A stretch of DNA of 64,000 nt, from NCBI GenBank assembly GCA_030998225.1, contig JAPYXD010000259.1, positions 2,480,001-2,544,000 on the forward strand. The letters run 5' to 3'. Positions 1 through 12,011 of the stretch are shown piece after piece. The notes under the pieces are model-generated. The model did not search any database, was not told the DNA's origin, and worked only from the letters and a program-made list of their open reading frames with translations. Position 1 is the first letter of the stretch. Each line of letters starts with the position of its first letter. The position numbers and the translations under genes were made by a program. Origin of the DNA: Diplolepis rosae. Its lineage: Eukaryota; Arthropoda; Insecta; Hymenoptera; Diplolepididae.

Positions 1-720
1 TCAATCGGAGTCAATTAAAAATTTCCAATCGGAATGAATCAAAAGTTTTCAACTTAACTCATTCCGAAACTTTTACTTCAAATTTATCCGAACTGAGTTT
101 CTAATTCAAGACTTCCAATCTGAATGAAACCGAATTGAGTTTTGAATCCGACATAATCCGGGCTCAGAATAATTCAAATTAGAATTCTCGGATTGAAATC
201 TCTGTTTGGATTAATTTGGATTGATTCAGGTTTCCAACCGATTTGTATCATGCCAGATTAATAGAGACAAATAAAAGCTAATAAAGCGACGTCTTTGGAA
301 GATTTATTCTCATGGATTTAAAGAGGTTTTGCTTGGTCAGAGGAATGCTGATAAATGAGACTTTACACAATTTTTAGTGAATTCCCTATTGCAAGTCTAG
401 GATAGGATTTAATTCCGCGCTATACGGTCCCATTCCGCGACAATCCGAGTCAATTGGGAAAGGTTTCAATCTCACTTGATTCAAATTGGTCAAAAACCAA
501 ACCAACTCATGCTGAGACTTCCAATCCGGATGAATCCAAACCGAGTTTTCTATCCGACTCAATCGGAGTCAATTAAAAATTTCCAATCGGAATAAATCAA
601 AAGTTTTCAACTTCACTCATTTCAAAACTTCCACTTCAAATTTATCCAAACTAAGTTTTTAATCCAAGACTTTCAATCCGAATGAAACCGAATTTAGTTT
701 TAAATCCGATTCCATCCAAG
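1..720. repeat. TCCGAAT-family degenerate repeat, tandem duplicate
   Basis: The sequence is built from variants of AATCCGAAT / ATTCGGATT. The block starting TCAATCGGAGTCAATT at position 1 recurs at 559 and stays similar for about 160 bases, giving a 558-bp direct repeat. The same vocabulary reappears at 3059, 4441, 42839, 44510 and in the satellite at 58011. Confidence 0.75.
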
Positions 721-2860
721 CGGATTGACACGGGATCAAATCTTATCCAAAAATTGAACCAGGCTTGGGAAATTTCCAGCTACATTTTTTCTTCAAGAAA
801 AGATTATATCTTTTCGCTTAATTATAAATGTACATTATTTTAAAATCAAAGTAGAAAATATATTTCTGGTAGGAAGAAGTAAATTTTTACTAATTTAATT
901 GCAATTTAAAAATTCAAACTACACTGAATTTAAAAACTCTGTGTTTATTTCAGCCTGAAGGCTTTTCTTTACAATATGATAATTGTACGTATTTATCGTG
1001 GATATTATTATTCAAAGTCGAGGGTCTGAAAAGGCATTGTAAATAAAGTAAATCGAACGGAACGAATGGCGCAATTATTCATGCCCAATTAAATAGCTAA
1101 GCCAGTCCATTTATAAAATCCCTTCTATCCATTTGGTACCTCGTTTTGCTAGCCATTTGCGTTCTCACGTTTTTCCAATTTTGCCATAAGCTGATCTCTC
1201 GCTGCGCGAGATGTTATCTCGGAATTTCCCGGGGCCTAGAGCGATGCAAAGTCCCAAAAATCAAGACTCGTTATCGAGAGGCGATGGCTGCGGGCGTAAC
1301 GAGGAAGAGAATATATGAGAGGGAGAGAGAGAGAGAGAGAGACTTATATTCCTCTGGATCGATTCTGCCGTCTCAAAATACCCCGTAGAGAGCAAAGGCG
1401 TCGTCGAGGTATTTGCCATCCTGGACCAACCTGACCTGGCCCCTCTTTGCCACCTTTTCCTACTCCCCTCCAATCGTAAGTCTTCTTTTTCATAGCTTGT
1501 TTTTTTTTTCTTTCAGTATCTCCCGCGTGCATTCCGCTTCTTTGCAACGTTTTCGTGTGGGGTCAAGTCTTCTAAATAGAGACGCGATATTTTTGTGTTT
1601 AATTTATTGATTTCTAGCCGGTATCCTTTTTAGGTTGTTTGATACTTTAGAAAAATATAATTGAAATGTTGAGAGTTTTTTCTTTGAAAGGACCACACAA
1701 GTCTATTCTTTGCTATTTTTGGCTTGTTATATTTCAATTATATATTTTTTTTTTTTTGAATTGGTTGAAAGAAATTTTGGCGGGGAAGTTGTTTTTTTCA
1801 ATAGTAATTTTTAAAAGGGGAGATTTAATAAAATCATGAATTATAATCATTCGAAATTAGAAGACTTTGAGTAAGGATTGAAGAAATTACTTATTTTAAG
1901 CTTTTCATAATTCAGCCTCGAAATCTTCATTTTTTCAAATTTGAAAAGTTGTACATTTCAAGGATTTAAAATTTAGACTTGATTATTTACAATGGTGCTT
2001 TATTTCAATTCTTTAAAATTAAATTGAATTAGATTGCCTTGAATTTAAAACTTCCAAGCTAGAAGATTTTAGAAAAAAGGATTCCAACTTTGCAAACTCA
2101 AAAATTCATTTATAAATGTTATACCTATAAATTTTGATTTTTTCTGAATTTTACTTTTAATTTTAAAAATATGTTATTTTGATCTTGATTCAATCGTAAT
2201 AATATTGATGTATATACGTACCTATTAAAAATATTTGAACTAAAAAAATTAATAAAAATACCCCAAAATATAAAAAAAAAAATTTGTGTAGTTATTTTTT
2301 TAGCTAGAGTGCTTTTTATACCCAAACATATTGGTAATATAACAAAGAATACGAATTTTATTCAAATATATGTTGCAAAAAATACGAAAAATCACAATTT
2401 GCGGAAAACAGAGTTTAAAGTAAAGTCTTGTAGTGAAGCCTTAATACTCACTATCAAAACTATCATATATGTATATATATGAAGTTAATATATATATATT
2501 GTGTTTTTATAGGGATACTTGTTATATACTATTTGCCATATAATTCAAAAATATTAGTAAATAAATAAACAAACTATTTTGTGTAAAAGAATTTTGTGTT
2601 TTCGCTAAACAGGCGTTATTCAGAAATCTTAGTAACTTTGGATTTTATTTATTTCTCTAAGAAAAAAAAAGAATCAGATTGCCCTGAAAATTTGCACACA
2701 TACTCAGAAAAGTATAGAGAATAAAAAAATAACATTTTTGGTAAATGTCAAAAAAATCAAAAACATACCAATTGAAAATGGTGGATCCCCTTCAATTTAC
2801 TATAAATTGAATGCATTTTCTGAAATTCTATCTTAATTTTACGAAACTGTATACAAAATA
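721..2860. other. AT-rich stretch, no gene recognised
   Basis: It contains a GA microsatellite at about 1317-1342, alternating TA runs around 2465-2505, and a fragment at 2240-2325 resembling part of 10210-10290. 1140-1560 is GC-richer and unique-looking but has no convincing coding signal. Confidence 0.5.
1317..1342. repeat. (GA)n microsatellite
   Basis: About a dozen uninterrupted GA units follow GAGAGG. Short open frames crossing it on both strands are products of the repeat. Confidence 0.9.
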
Positions 2861-3056
2861 TTATTTTTTGTCCGCCGTACACCGAAAGTTAGCCTTTTCG
2901 GTGTCATTTTGCGTGCGGAAAGTTGATTTTCCGCCACTAGTGCGGTAAAATTGTAAGTGTGCGGAAAATAAACTTTCCGCACGCAAAAAGACACCGACTC
3001 CGCTAACTTTCGGTATACAGTGAACAAAAAATATCGTTCGTATCACCTGCGGAACC
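2861..3056. repeat. GTGCGG hairpin repeat, single copy
   Basis: Palindromic unit: TTTTTTGTCCGCCGTACACC at the left pairs with its inverse at the right, and GTGCGGAAAGTTGATTTTCC meets an inverted partner around 2970. It is the same family as 8281-9511 and 63266-64000. The right end runs directly into a TCCGAAT-family fragment at 3059. Confidence 0.8.
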
Positions 3057-4166
3057 CCGGCGAAAGTATCGGATAGGAATTCATTCCGAGCCAATCAGAA
3101 CTGTTCCGATATACTATTATTTAATAAAAAATTTCATTACATTTAATATGACAGCGTATTAAATTCAATATGTCTTTTAATACATCAATTGAAATTAATT
3201 TGCCTTTGTATATCAAGTTCAATAATATTTTTAACACTCCATGTGCTAAAATAATCCAACAAAAAAAATTCGATTTTAATTTTGAATGCACCCAATTTTA
3301 AACCCTCTATAACGTTAAGAATTCCAAGTAAAAAAGTTTCCAATTTTATCAAGACTCTAAATTGAAAGTAAAACTGATTTATTTATCGGAAAAAGAGCTC
3401 TACCTGCAAAAGCTCTTTATCAGAGAATTTCTTTCCAGAATTTAAGTAGATAGACATTCTAAATTTAGTGATTCCAACGTGTGGAACTTTGAACATAAAA
3501 TTTTAAGGATCCACAACTCTTAAATTGTTGAACCTGATAAAAGTAAAACCTGCTCAATTTGGGAGAGAAAAAGAACAATCTGAGGAGTTGAAACGCGTTT
3601 AAATTTTGTTTAGGAACACTTATGCTGGGAAATAAATTTGTATCAGCCGTCCTTTTTAATTAACCTTAGTCCCCTCCTAAACTCCAAATACCAGTCTCTG
3701 GTTACAGAACCGTTTCTCGCCCCTTATTCTCTTGGCGCGGCCGGCGGTTCTTTCGCAGGTTGTCCTCCTTGGGTTTCCTTCCTCTTTTTCTCGCTCTCTT
3801 GTTGGCCCATCTCCTCACCGGAGCATCGGCATTCCACGTTGCTCATTTTATTTTAGCGCCACCATGTGTGGGAGAGAGTTAAGCGCGAGTTTCAGTTCCT
3901 CCTGCTGTACAATGCACATTCGAGAATTGTATTCTATTTGAGTGTATTGGTCAGCCTCGCAATGGTGCTGGTCAAAACCAGGCCCGAGAACCGAGGGGGC
4001 TGTAAAAGGTACGTGGGAACTGTACCACGTCGGGTCCAGGAACTTTACTGCCCCAGGTTTTGCATTCCATTCTTTTCTCATGCGCTTTCTGTACTTAATA
4101 TTTATTCACACTTCATCTAATCCTACGTCATCCACTGATTCTTCACTGCACATTTTCACATTCCCT
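3057..4166. other. TCCGAAT fragment, then mostly unique sequence
   Basis: 3059-3115 is a TCCGAAT fragment beginning GGCGAAAGTATCGGATAGG. The rest shows no repeat I recognise. 3700-4080 is GC-richer and pyrimidine-rich; its open frames on both strands lack any family resemblance and are not called as genes. Confidence 0.5.
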
Positions 4167-4440
4167 GCTCTCTAAATCTGAATCAGTCAAAATCTACTGA
4201 TTATCAGTGAAATTTGACTGATTCAAATAGCTAAAAAGAGGTCACTGTAAATCAGTCAAATTTCACTGATTACTTCAGTGGAAATCAACTGATTTAAGAG
4301 TGAAAAATATTTTTTTCATTGATTCAATCAGTGAAAATTAACTGATTTGTCAGTGAAAAATATTTTTGCACTGATGAATCAGTGAAAAGGAAAATTAATG
4401 ATTCAATCAGTGAAAATTCGACTGATCCAGATTAAAAGAG
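4167..4440. mobile_element. CTCTCT/CAGT MITE, copy 1 (TG target duplication)
   Basis: Terminal inverted repeats CTCTCTAAATCTGAATCAGT at the left and a decayed inverse at the right. The interior is made of CACTGATT / AATCAGTG words in both orientations. It is flanked on both sides by the direct dinucleotide TG. No coding capacity. Confidence 0.85.
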
Positions 4441-4930
4441 TGGCGAAAGTATCGGATAGGAATTCATTCCGAGCCAATCAGAACTATTTCGATTTATTTC
4501 GATATCTGTATCTGAGCCAATGCGAATTATTCCGAACCAATCGGAAAAATGTTTTGTAACGCATTTGATGAAAAAGGGTAAAAAATCGATCCGACCTAAT
4601 CCGATTTAATCCGAGGCAACTACCCGAATGAATTCGAACCAATCCGAAACCAAGTTTTCAATCCGAATTAATCCAAGCTCGGATTGATCCAAACCGAATT
4701 TTCAATCAGAATCAATCCGAATGAATCCGCAGTCGGAATGATTCGAATTAATTTTAATTGAAAATTCGGTTTGGATCAATCCGAGATCGGACTGATTCGG
4801 ATTGAAAACTTAGTTTTGGATTTATTCGGGTTGTTGCCTCGCATTAAATCGGATTAGGTCGGATCGATTTTTTACCATTTTTCATCAAACGAGATACAAG
4901 ACGTTTTTCAGATTAGTATTGGCTTTATGT
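4441..4930. repeat. TCCGAAT-family palindrome
   Basis: Starts GGCGAAAGTATCGGATAGG. Two inverted arms meet near 4740: the left arm carries GATGAAAAAGGGTAAAAAATCG and the right arm the inverse before GAGATACAAGACG. Non-coding. Confidence 0.75.
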
Positions 4931-5973
4931 AAAATTTGACGTTTACTTTTTTAAACTAATTCCAATGCGCTCTAGTACACTTTTTATTTGCGCAGACCCA
5001 GAAAAAAGTTTTATTTAAATTTAAGAAATTCAACTTTTTTTTTCTGCAGAATGGCATAAGATAGCACAATGATTTTTTTGCATGTTGTTCGTTTATTCCC
5101 CAAGATAAAAAATATATTTACATGAAAAGTTCGAAAACAAATTTTCGCGGTATAGTCGTTCTCGAACGCGACCTTGTCGGAAAGTTGGAGCCAAAATGTG
5201 ACCATGATTTTAGCATCCCAGGTCGACTGTAACAAAAAAGCTCAATACTATTTTTATCATTAGCGTTTTGGCTTTCGTTCCGGATATACGTTTTCAAAAA
5301 TTTTGCAATGAAGCGAAATGGCACTTATTTGAAAAAAAATGAATTTTAATTTTATTTTTTCAATTCGAAGTAAAAAAACCTTTGTAACAAATATAAATTT
5401 ATTTGATTTTAGGAAATCACGTTTTTAGCCTTTTTTATATAAAAGAAAATTTTTTTTTGACATTATTTATTTTATTTAAAAAAATATTTTTTCGACTCAA
5501 CTACAGTATTGGAAAAAAATTGAGAAATAATTTATTTAATTTTATTACCTTGAACGAAATCAATTTTTTCTTTAAATTAAATTAGTGATTTAAATTTTAA
5601 GCGACTAAATTTTTCTTGTGAAGAAAATGTTTTCCTAAAAATCAAAACGCTAAATTCGAAAACAGAATGGCGTGCCCCAGCAGAATTTTTGAAATTATTT
5701 TTCCTCATAGTTAGAGAATCTGAAAAGCCATTAAAATTTTGTAAATATCTCAGTCCGTCCCATCCGGAATTTCTATCTCATTATTTATCTATTCCGATCT
5801 AGAGAACAGGAAAAGGATATTATTTTACAGGTAGAATTTACCACCTGCTCTAATAACATTCTCTCTTCTCTATGAAGGAACTACAAATTATCATAAATAT
5901 ATCATTCTAAAATTAATGATCCTTTTGAGGAATTCGGTTATACTCATTTGCGATTAAAAATGTAAGCTAAAAA
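4931..5973. other. AT-rich stretch, nothing recognised
   Basis: No repeat family, RNA gene or coding exon was identified. Short open frames are scattered on both strands without family resemblance. Confidence 0.4.
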
Positions 5974-6080
5974 TCTGCTCGCTTCGCGAGCACATTCTCA
6001 TCATGTGCTTCGCGCGCAACTCGCAAATTTTCGCGCGCCTAGGGTGCGCGATGCGATCCTCGCGCTTTGCGCTCGGTCTT
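5974..6080. repeat. CG-rich short-hairpin cluster
   Basis: A run of small palindromes (CTCGCTTCGCGAG, CGCGCGCAACTCGC, CGCGCTTTGCGC) dense in CpG, in strong contrast to the AT-rich flanks. A related cluster lies at 61818-61980 with shared flanking modules. Confidence 0.7.
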
Positions 6081-6245
6081 GTATTCTTTGCATATATTCA
6101 AGTTCAGTTCTTGTAATTTGATATTGAAACTGAAGTCAATTTTATTATATTGTAAATGTGAATTAAATTTTCTCAAAGTTACTAAATTTGTTTATGATTT
6201 CGAATGAAAAAGGACATTTAATTTACTTAAGGCATCAGCCTTAAG

Positions 6246-6770
6246 GGTACCCGCCACCTAAAATTTTTTATTTTTAGAATTTAGACCATCGATATAATTT
6301 TTTTTTTAGTACCTTTACTTAGAAAGGTTTTTTTTTTAATTCCGGCACCGTCATATATTTTTAAATTAAAAATTTTGAGTTTGTTGGACATTTTTTTGAC
6401 ATTTTTTGACTTTGAATAACTTTCTTGTTTTTTAACCAATTTTCATGATTCTTTTTTTATTTTGTTCCTTACAATGTGTAACAACTTTTTGGATATGGAA
6501 AATAAGGTAACGTGACTGAAAAAGAAGTTACAAATAAAATAAAATTTTTGGATATTTTATTTTTATATTTTTATTTTATTTGTAATTTTTTTCAGTCATG
6601 TTATCTCATTTTGCATATCCAAAAAGTTGCTACACATTGTAAGGAACAAAATAAAAAAAAATCATGACAATTGGTTAAAAAAATAAAAAAGTTATTCAAA
6701 GTCAAAAAATGCCAAAAAAATGTCCAAAAAACTCAATTTTTAGTTTAAAAATACATAACGGTACTGGAAA
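6246..6770. repeat. long palindromic foldback element
   Basis: Starts GGGTACCCGCCACC. Arms of about 200-250 bases meet near 6553: TTGTTCCTTACAATGTGTAAC in the left arm pairs with its inverse in the right arm. Half-copies of the same family lie at 10150-10548 and 20480-20630. Non-coding. Confidence 0.8.
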
Positions 6771-6789
6771 AAAACGTTTTTGATAAGTA

Positions 6790-7400
6790 AAAGAAAATAT
6801 ATGACTCCTATGAAAAAATAGTCCATACCAAATTTTTAGACATATTTAAAATAAACAATTTTGTTTCTGGACATTTTTTTCGTATCTCGTATATTTTGGG
6901 GCGAAAATTGAATTTTTTATTTATAAAAAAACTTTTTAGTTGAATGAACAAAAAGATATAACTCCTATAAAAAAATGTTCAACACCGAAGTTGTAGATCT
7001 TTTCAATATAAACAATTTTGTTTTCTAACATTTTTTTCGTATCCCGCATAGATTTGGTGAAAAATGAAAATTTTCAGTTTTGATAACGTTTTTTTACGAT
7101 TAAAACGAAAATTACGTGTCCGATCAAAAAAATGGTCTGAAGTGAATTTGTGTATCTTCTCAAGATCGATAATTTTCTCCCCAATAATTTTTTCGTATCT
7201 CGTATAGTTTATTTGGGAACCAAAGGTTTTTATTTTTAATAACATTTTTTATTAGTAAACAAAAGTTATAACTCTTATGAAAAAATGGTCACCAGGAATT
7301 TTGTAGATCTCTTTGAAATAAAGAATTTTATTCCTCAACATTTTTGCCATATCTCGTATATTTTGGCAGGTAAATGGAATTTTTGATTCTTACGAAAACG
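6790..7400. repeat. 152-bp-type tandem repeat, about four units
   Basis: Each unit reads approximately: AAAGATATAACTCCTATG, a poly-A, a GTAGATCT variant, AACAATTTTGTTTC, then CGTATCTCGTATATTTTGG. Units are diverged. The family recurs in the opposite orientation at 15516-16110 and in the same orientation at 62000-62560. Confidence 0.75.
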
Positions 7401-8280
7401 TATTTTCTGACTCAGGGGGTCTCAAAACGTAAAGATTTTATGAAAATTCCGAAAGTAATTTTTCACATAAAACCAATAACTTCTCATATAATGAGGATGT
7501 AAAAATATTTTTCATCATCCAATCATTTAACTAAGCCGAATTTCTTTTTCTTAAATTCTACCAATACTCTCGATTCAAGAGCCTCTGCCACAGAGGAATG
7601 CAAGTATCTCTACCAAAGGCTCTTCTTCTGCTTTAGTTTTCTGCGATCGGTAGCGACAAATGAAGCAATAAAAATCCTACGGAAGAATCTTGCTCTCGAC
7701 CTTTTCTTTTCTTGCCCACTTTTTCTTCCTTGCGAAACTCATGACGGTTTCTCTCTCCAAAAGTCTGACTTGTTCACAGCAAGATTCAAGATCGTGGAAG
7801 AGGGTCCTCGAGAGGAAATAGAAGGGCGAACAGCAGAAATTCGGACGAAGAATCGCGATCTCAGGATCTGGAGATTGAAGCACATGAACGCGTGTGCTTA
7901 CGCATTTTATATGTCCCTACCTTGCCAAGGCATGAGATTCACCCTCGACAATGGGCTATTCAGAAACGCGCACTCAAGAATGCGGCTGCCTTGACTCCTC
8001 CTCGTACTTTATTCTCGAGCTTTCGAGATACTCGAGTGGGTGGATGTCGATAATCCACATGAACCACCTAGGAAAACAAACCAAGGCCTTCGAGCAATCC
8101 CAATACACAAACCTAAAGACAAAAGACCACCATTGTGAAAGGAAAGTTATCGGTTTCATATTTTCTCGCGTGGAAATATTTCTTGGCGCTGGTTAGCCCC
8201 AGGCTAATGGATCTGAATGTGCTAGTCAGCTGCTGATAAGATTGACTATTTATGTATAACGGTTTTTCAGATGAGAAAAT
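7401..8280. other. unique, GC-richer stretch, no gene recognised
   Basis: 7670-8220 has more balanced composition than its surroundings and several open frames on both strands, the longest about 80 codons. None resembles a known family and no splice-framed exon was evident. Confidence 0.4.
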
Positions 8281-9511
8281 ATTTTTTTGTCCACCGTACA
8301 TCGAAAGTTAGCCTTGTCGGTATCATTTTGAGTGCGGAAAGTTGATTTTCCGGCGCTAGTGCGATAACATTTCAAGTGAGCGGAAAATTTAAACAAGCTT
8401 GAAATATTATCGCACTAGTTTAGGAAAATCCACTTTCCGCACGCAAAACGACACCGACTCTGCTAACTTTCGGTATACAGCGAACAAAAAATATCGTACG
8501 TATCACGTGCGGAATGTATTTTAACGCACGAGCGAGTCGCGTCTCGGGCCTGAACGACATGAGGAAACTCGGCCCTCGTTGCGACTCGCTTTTGCGTTGA
8601 AATATGTCTTTCCGCACATGATACGAAATATACTATTTTGTACGCCGTAAACCGTAAGTTAGTCTTGTCTGTATCGTTTTGCGTGCGGAAAATTCATTTT
8701 CTCGCACCAATGCGATAAAATTTTAAGTGTGCGGGAAAATCAACTTTTCGCACGCACAACGATACTGATTCGGCTCTCTTTCGGAATACAGCGAACAAAA
8801 AATATCGTACGTATCACGTGCGGAACGTATTTCAACATACCAGCGAGTCGTGACTCGGGCTGAGATGACATGAGGAAACCCGGCCCTCGTTGCGACTCGC
8901 TCTTGCGTTTAAATACGCCTTTCCGCGCTTGATACGAAATATACTATTTTGTCCGACATACACCGAAAGAGAGCCGAGTCAGTATTGTTTTGCGTGCGGA
9001 AAGTTGATTTTCTCGCACCAATGTAGTAAAATTTTGAGTGTGCGGGAAAATCAACTTTCCGCACGCAAAACGATACTGACTCGGCTCTCTTTCGGAATAC
9101 AGCGAACAAAAAATATCGTACGTATCACGTGCGGAACGTATTTGAACACACGAGCGAGTCGCGACTCGGGCTGAGATGACATGAGGAAACCCGGCCCTCG
9201 TTGCGACTCGCTCTTGCGTTAAAATACGCCTTACCGCGCTTGACACGAAATATACTATTTTGTCCGACATACACCGAAAGTTAGCCTTGTCGGTATCGTT
9301 TTGGAAAGTTGATTTTCTCGCACTAATGCGGTAAAATTTTAAGTGTACGGAAAGTTTAAACAAACTTGAAATCTTACCACAATAGTGCGGAAAAAGCAGC
9401 TTTACGCATGCAAAACGTTCGTATTACGTGCGGAACGTATTTTAACGCGCAACTCTCGCTCTTGCGTTAAAATACGCCTTTCCGCACATGATACGAATTA
9501 TATTATTTTGT
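8281..9511. repeat. GTGCGG hairpin tandem array, about four composite units
   Basis: Composite unit of about 310 bp. It consists of a palindrome around GTGCGGAAAGTTGATTTTC, then AAAATATCGTACGTATCACG, then a second palindrome around GAGCGAGTCGCGACTCGGGC and its inverse. The AATATCGTACGTATCACGTG landmark lies near 8490, 8800 and 9110. The last unit is truncated. Open frames in it are by-products of the repeat. Confidence 0.85.
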
Positions 9512-10149
9512 AACAGACGCTAGATAGGAGAACTAGGCTGGCCCTATACAGACCCTTAGATAGAATTTAGACCTACTTATGATAGTTTTGGAAAATAAGT
9601 TTTTTATCATCAGGTATAAGAAAAATAAATGTATCTTATTGATAGAGATTAGCACTAGACTAGTCTATTTAGGTTGAAACTAGTCTGATCTTGAATAGAG
9701 TTCGGGAATTTTTCCATGTGAGAAACCCGAGCGTCGAGCGATCTGTACCTCAAACACGAATGTGAATACCGAAAGCTCTGACTCACTTCTCCGGCTTCCA
9801 GAAAATCTTCTGGCATTTTTACGTGACTTGATTTCGTTTTCTTGTGTTAGAAAGGGAATTTAGAAACTTTGTCTTCGAAGGAAAAGATTCGTTCAGTTGA
9901 GCGCTTTAGAATTGAGGGATTTATTGTAGGATCAGAGAGAGCAAAATGTGTTAAGAATTTAGTGTCAAGCTGCTTATGTATATTTCGAAAATAAAATATC
10001 CTACGGGTTACCATATTTGTTGTATCTAGTGCGATGCACGTAGCAACGCGGACGTAAATATTTTTACCATTGCCATATGTATCGTACAAAATACAATGTA
10101 GATGGTAGTCTGCACAATATTTTATTCTTTGGATATGGATAAGCATCTT
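9512..10149. other. unique AT-rich stretch, nothing recognised
   Basis: A 128-codon open frame on the minus strand (9847-10233) runs into the repeat at 10150. Its product has no recognisable domain, so it is not called as a gene. Confidence 0.4.
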
Positions 10150-10548
10150 AAAGGGATCCGCCACCTTTAATATTTTTGGATATGAAAAATAAGGTAACAT
10201 GACTAAAAAAAAGTTACAAATAAAAAATCTCAAAATATAAAAAAAAATTTGTTATAGTTATTTTTTTAGTTAGAGTGCTTTTCATATCTAAAAACTTGCT
10301 ACATATTGTGAGGAACAAATTTAAAAAAGAATCATGACAATTGGTTAAAAAACAAAAAAGTTATTTACAGTAAAAAAAATGTCCAAAAAATGCCCAAAAA
10401 ACACAACATTTTTAGTTTAAAAATACATAACGGTGTCGGAATTTGAAAAAAAAACCAAAACCATTCTAAGTAAAGGTACTAAACATTAAAAAAATTATAT
10501 GGAAGGTATAAACTCAAAAAGTAAAAATATTAAAGGTGTCTATAAACA
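10150..10548. repeat. copy of the GCCACCT-ended palindromic family
   Basis: The left end ATCCGCCACCTTTAATATTT pairs with AATATTAAAGGTGTC at the right. The interior shares GAATCATGACAATTGGTTAA and AAAATACATAACGGT with the palindrome at 6246-6770. Confidence 0.75.
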
Positions 10549-10710
10549 ATACGATAGATAACTGAAAATTTGTAAAATTTAATAAAATGCACTAATATAG
10601 GTCTCTGGTCATAAATTTTTTAAATTATAAACATGTATGACCGAACAGACCTGTGTAAGTGAATTTAATTTAAGGCCATGGACCAACCGGATCCCGTGAC
10701 TAGGTTCCTA

Positions 10711-10930
10711 CTCTCTAAATCTGAATCAATCAAATTTTCACTGATTGAATCAGTGATTTGCCTTTTGACTGATTCATCAGTTAAAAAATATTTTTCACTA
10801 TTAAATCAGTTAATTTTCACTGAATTAATCAGTGAACTTTGACTGATTTACAGTAACCTCTTTTTAGTTATTTGAATCAGTCAAATTTCACTGATAATCA
10901 GTAGATTTTTACTGATTCAAATTTAGAGAG
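10711..10930. mobile_element. CTCTCT/CAGT MITE, copy 2 (TA duplication)
   Basis: TIRs CTCTCTAAATCTGAATCA and the inverse AATTTAGAGAG, 220 bases, flanked by TA on each side. It is nested in the element 10672-11392. Confidence 0.9.
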
Positions 10931-11097
10931 TACCTTATTAGCATTTTCGATTCGTGTAACCCCATTTCTGTATAATATGAGATAAAAAGTTGAAAATTTG
11001 TGAGAGTAAAACGGAATGCACTGAGTTAATTCTGTCCAGTCATAAATGTTTATAAGTGTAAAATTTTATTTTGAAGAACTTTTTTTTACTAATTATA

Positions 11098-11366
11098 CTC
11101 TCTAAATCTGAATCAGTCAAAATCTACTCATTATCAGTGAAGTTTGACTGATTCAGATACTTAAAAAAGAGGTTGCTGTGAATCAGTCAAATTTCACTGA
11201 TTACTTCAGTGAAATACGACTGATTCAATCAGTGAAACGATTTTCCACAGATTCATTCGGAGAAAATTAACTGACTTAACAGTGAAAATTATCTGATTTA
11301 CCAGTGAAACGTATTTTCCGCTGATGAAACAGTCAAAAGGCACATCACTGATTCAGATTTAGAGAG
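11098..11366. mobile_element. CTCTCT/CAGT MITE, copy 3 (TA duplication)
   Basis: Intact TIRs (CTCTCTAAATCTGAATCAGT and inverse), flanked by TA on both sides. It lies about 70 bases upstream of the dally exon at 11436. Confidence 0.9.
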
Positions 11367-11435
11367 TAAAATCAATGTGGCCCATGGCCTTTAAGGGTTA
11401 AAAGAATTTGAATAAAAGTATAATTTTTGTTGCAG

Positions 11436-12000
11436 AAACCGTAACGGCGCTTGCTCGGCAGTCGGAGAACAAAACGTTAATCCTCTTCGACCAGGTGTAT
11501 CGATCAATGGCCGTGCTGAGTAGGCCATCGATCAAGGCCCTTTATCAAGCAATGGTCGAGTACGTCTCAGCAAGCAATACACCTGATACCCTGCAGCAAC
11601 CACTTTCCCGTGATATGCTACAGGAGCGATTCTCCGAGTTCTTCATGAAACTCTTCCCTATCGCTTATCACCGGACCGTCAATCCGAGTCAGCAAGATTT
11701 CACGGATAACTTCAAGGATTGTCTTTATAAAACGATGGACGAGATCCAACCATTCGGTGATATCCCGAAACAAATCTCCCGATCGGTTGGGAAAAGCCTT
11801 GAAGCCACCAGAGTCTTAGTGCAAGCCCTGACCCTTGGCAAAACTGTCCTCGATAAAACAGACAGCGTTCTTTTCTCTGGAACTAGTTTTCAGCAAGAAA
11901 GTTGCTATAGAGCTTTACTACGCATGACCCATTGTCCTAAGTGCAAGGGCATTCAATCTTCGGTTAGACCTTGCAAAGGTTTTTGCACCAATGTTGTCAG
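11436..12000 (+). CDS. dally: dally-type glypican, internal exon (core helical region to cysteine signature)
   Basis: Glypicans are GPI-anchored heparan-sulfate proteoglycans of the cell surface that shape gradients of Wnt, Hedgehog and BMP ligands. This exon encodes about 188 residues of the helical core. It contains an N-glycosylation sequon (ENKT), the segment FFMKLFPIAYHRTVNP, the stretch SLEATRVLVQALTLGKTV, and the cysteine signature CPKCKG..RPCKGFC near its end. These match the GPC3/GPC5/dally branch better than GPC4/6/dally-like, judged by eye. The acceptor is TTTTTGTTGCAG ending at 11435; the first two bases complete a split codon (phase 1). The donor is CAG|GTGAGA at 12000/12001 and the last codon is split after AG (phase 2). 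An open frame continues upstream to 11408, but that part is intron. Oddity: five residues separate the Ile after CKG from the PC pair, against four in the vertebrate glypicans I recall. Family call is firm; dally versus another glypican is likely but not proven. Confidence 0.9.
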
Positions 12001-12011
12001 GTGAGAATATA

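Larger units (their letters stand above)
10672..11392. mobile_element. GGCCATGG-ended element carrying two nested MITEs
   Basis: Left end AAGGCCATGGACCAACCGG and right end CCATGGCCTT are inverted. Without the two CTCTCT MITEs (10711-10930 and 11098-11366) the element is only about 230 bases. The ends match those in the 515-bp array units and in 55200-57275. TTTAA lies at both borders, but because the sequence is self-complementary the target duplication is unclear. Confidence 0.7.
1..11435 (+). other. dally: inferred upstream intron of dally (partial)
   Basis: The acceptor at 11424-11435 closes an intron that starts before the window. No signal-peptide exon or other coding exon was recognised here, so the whole stretch is treated as intron. 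It contains repeats listed separately. A small upstream exon could have been missed. Confidence 0.6.

Noticed and set aside
2861..9511. tRNA or other structured RNA gene in the GTGCGG hairpins
   Set aside because: No cloverleaf or internal promoter boxes are visible; the palindromes are long simple hairpins present in many copies.
9847..10233. 128-codon minus-strand frame
   Set aside because: No recognisable domain, and its upstream end lies in a dispersed repeat.
11408..11435. Upstream extension of the dally frame to 11408
   Set aside because: It begins with TTG, lies before a good acceptor (TTTTTGTTGCAG) and encodes no glypican-like residues; it is intron.
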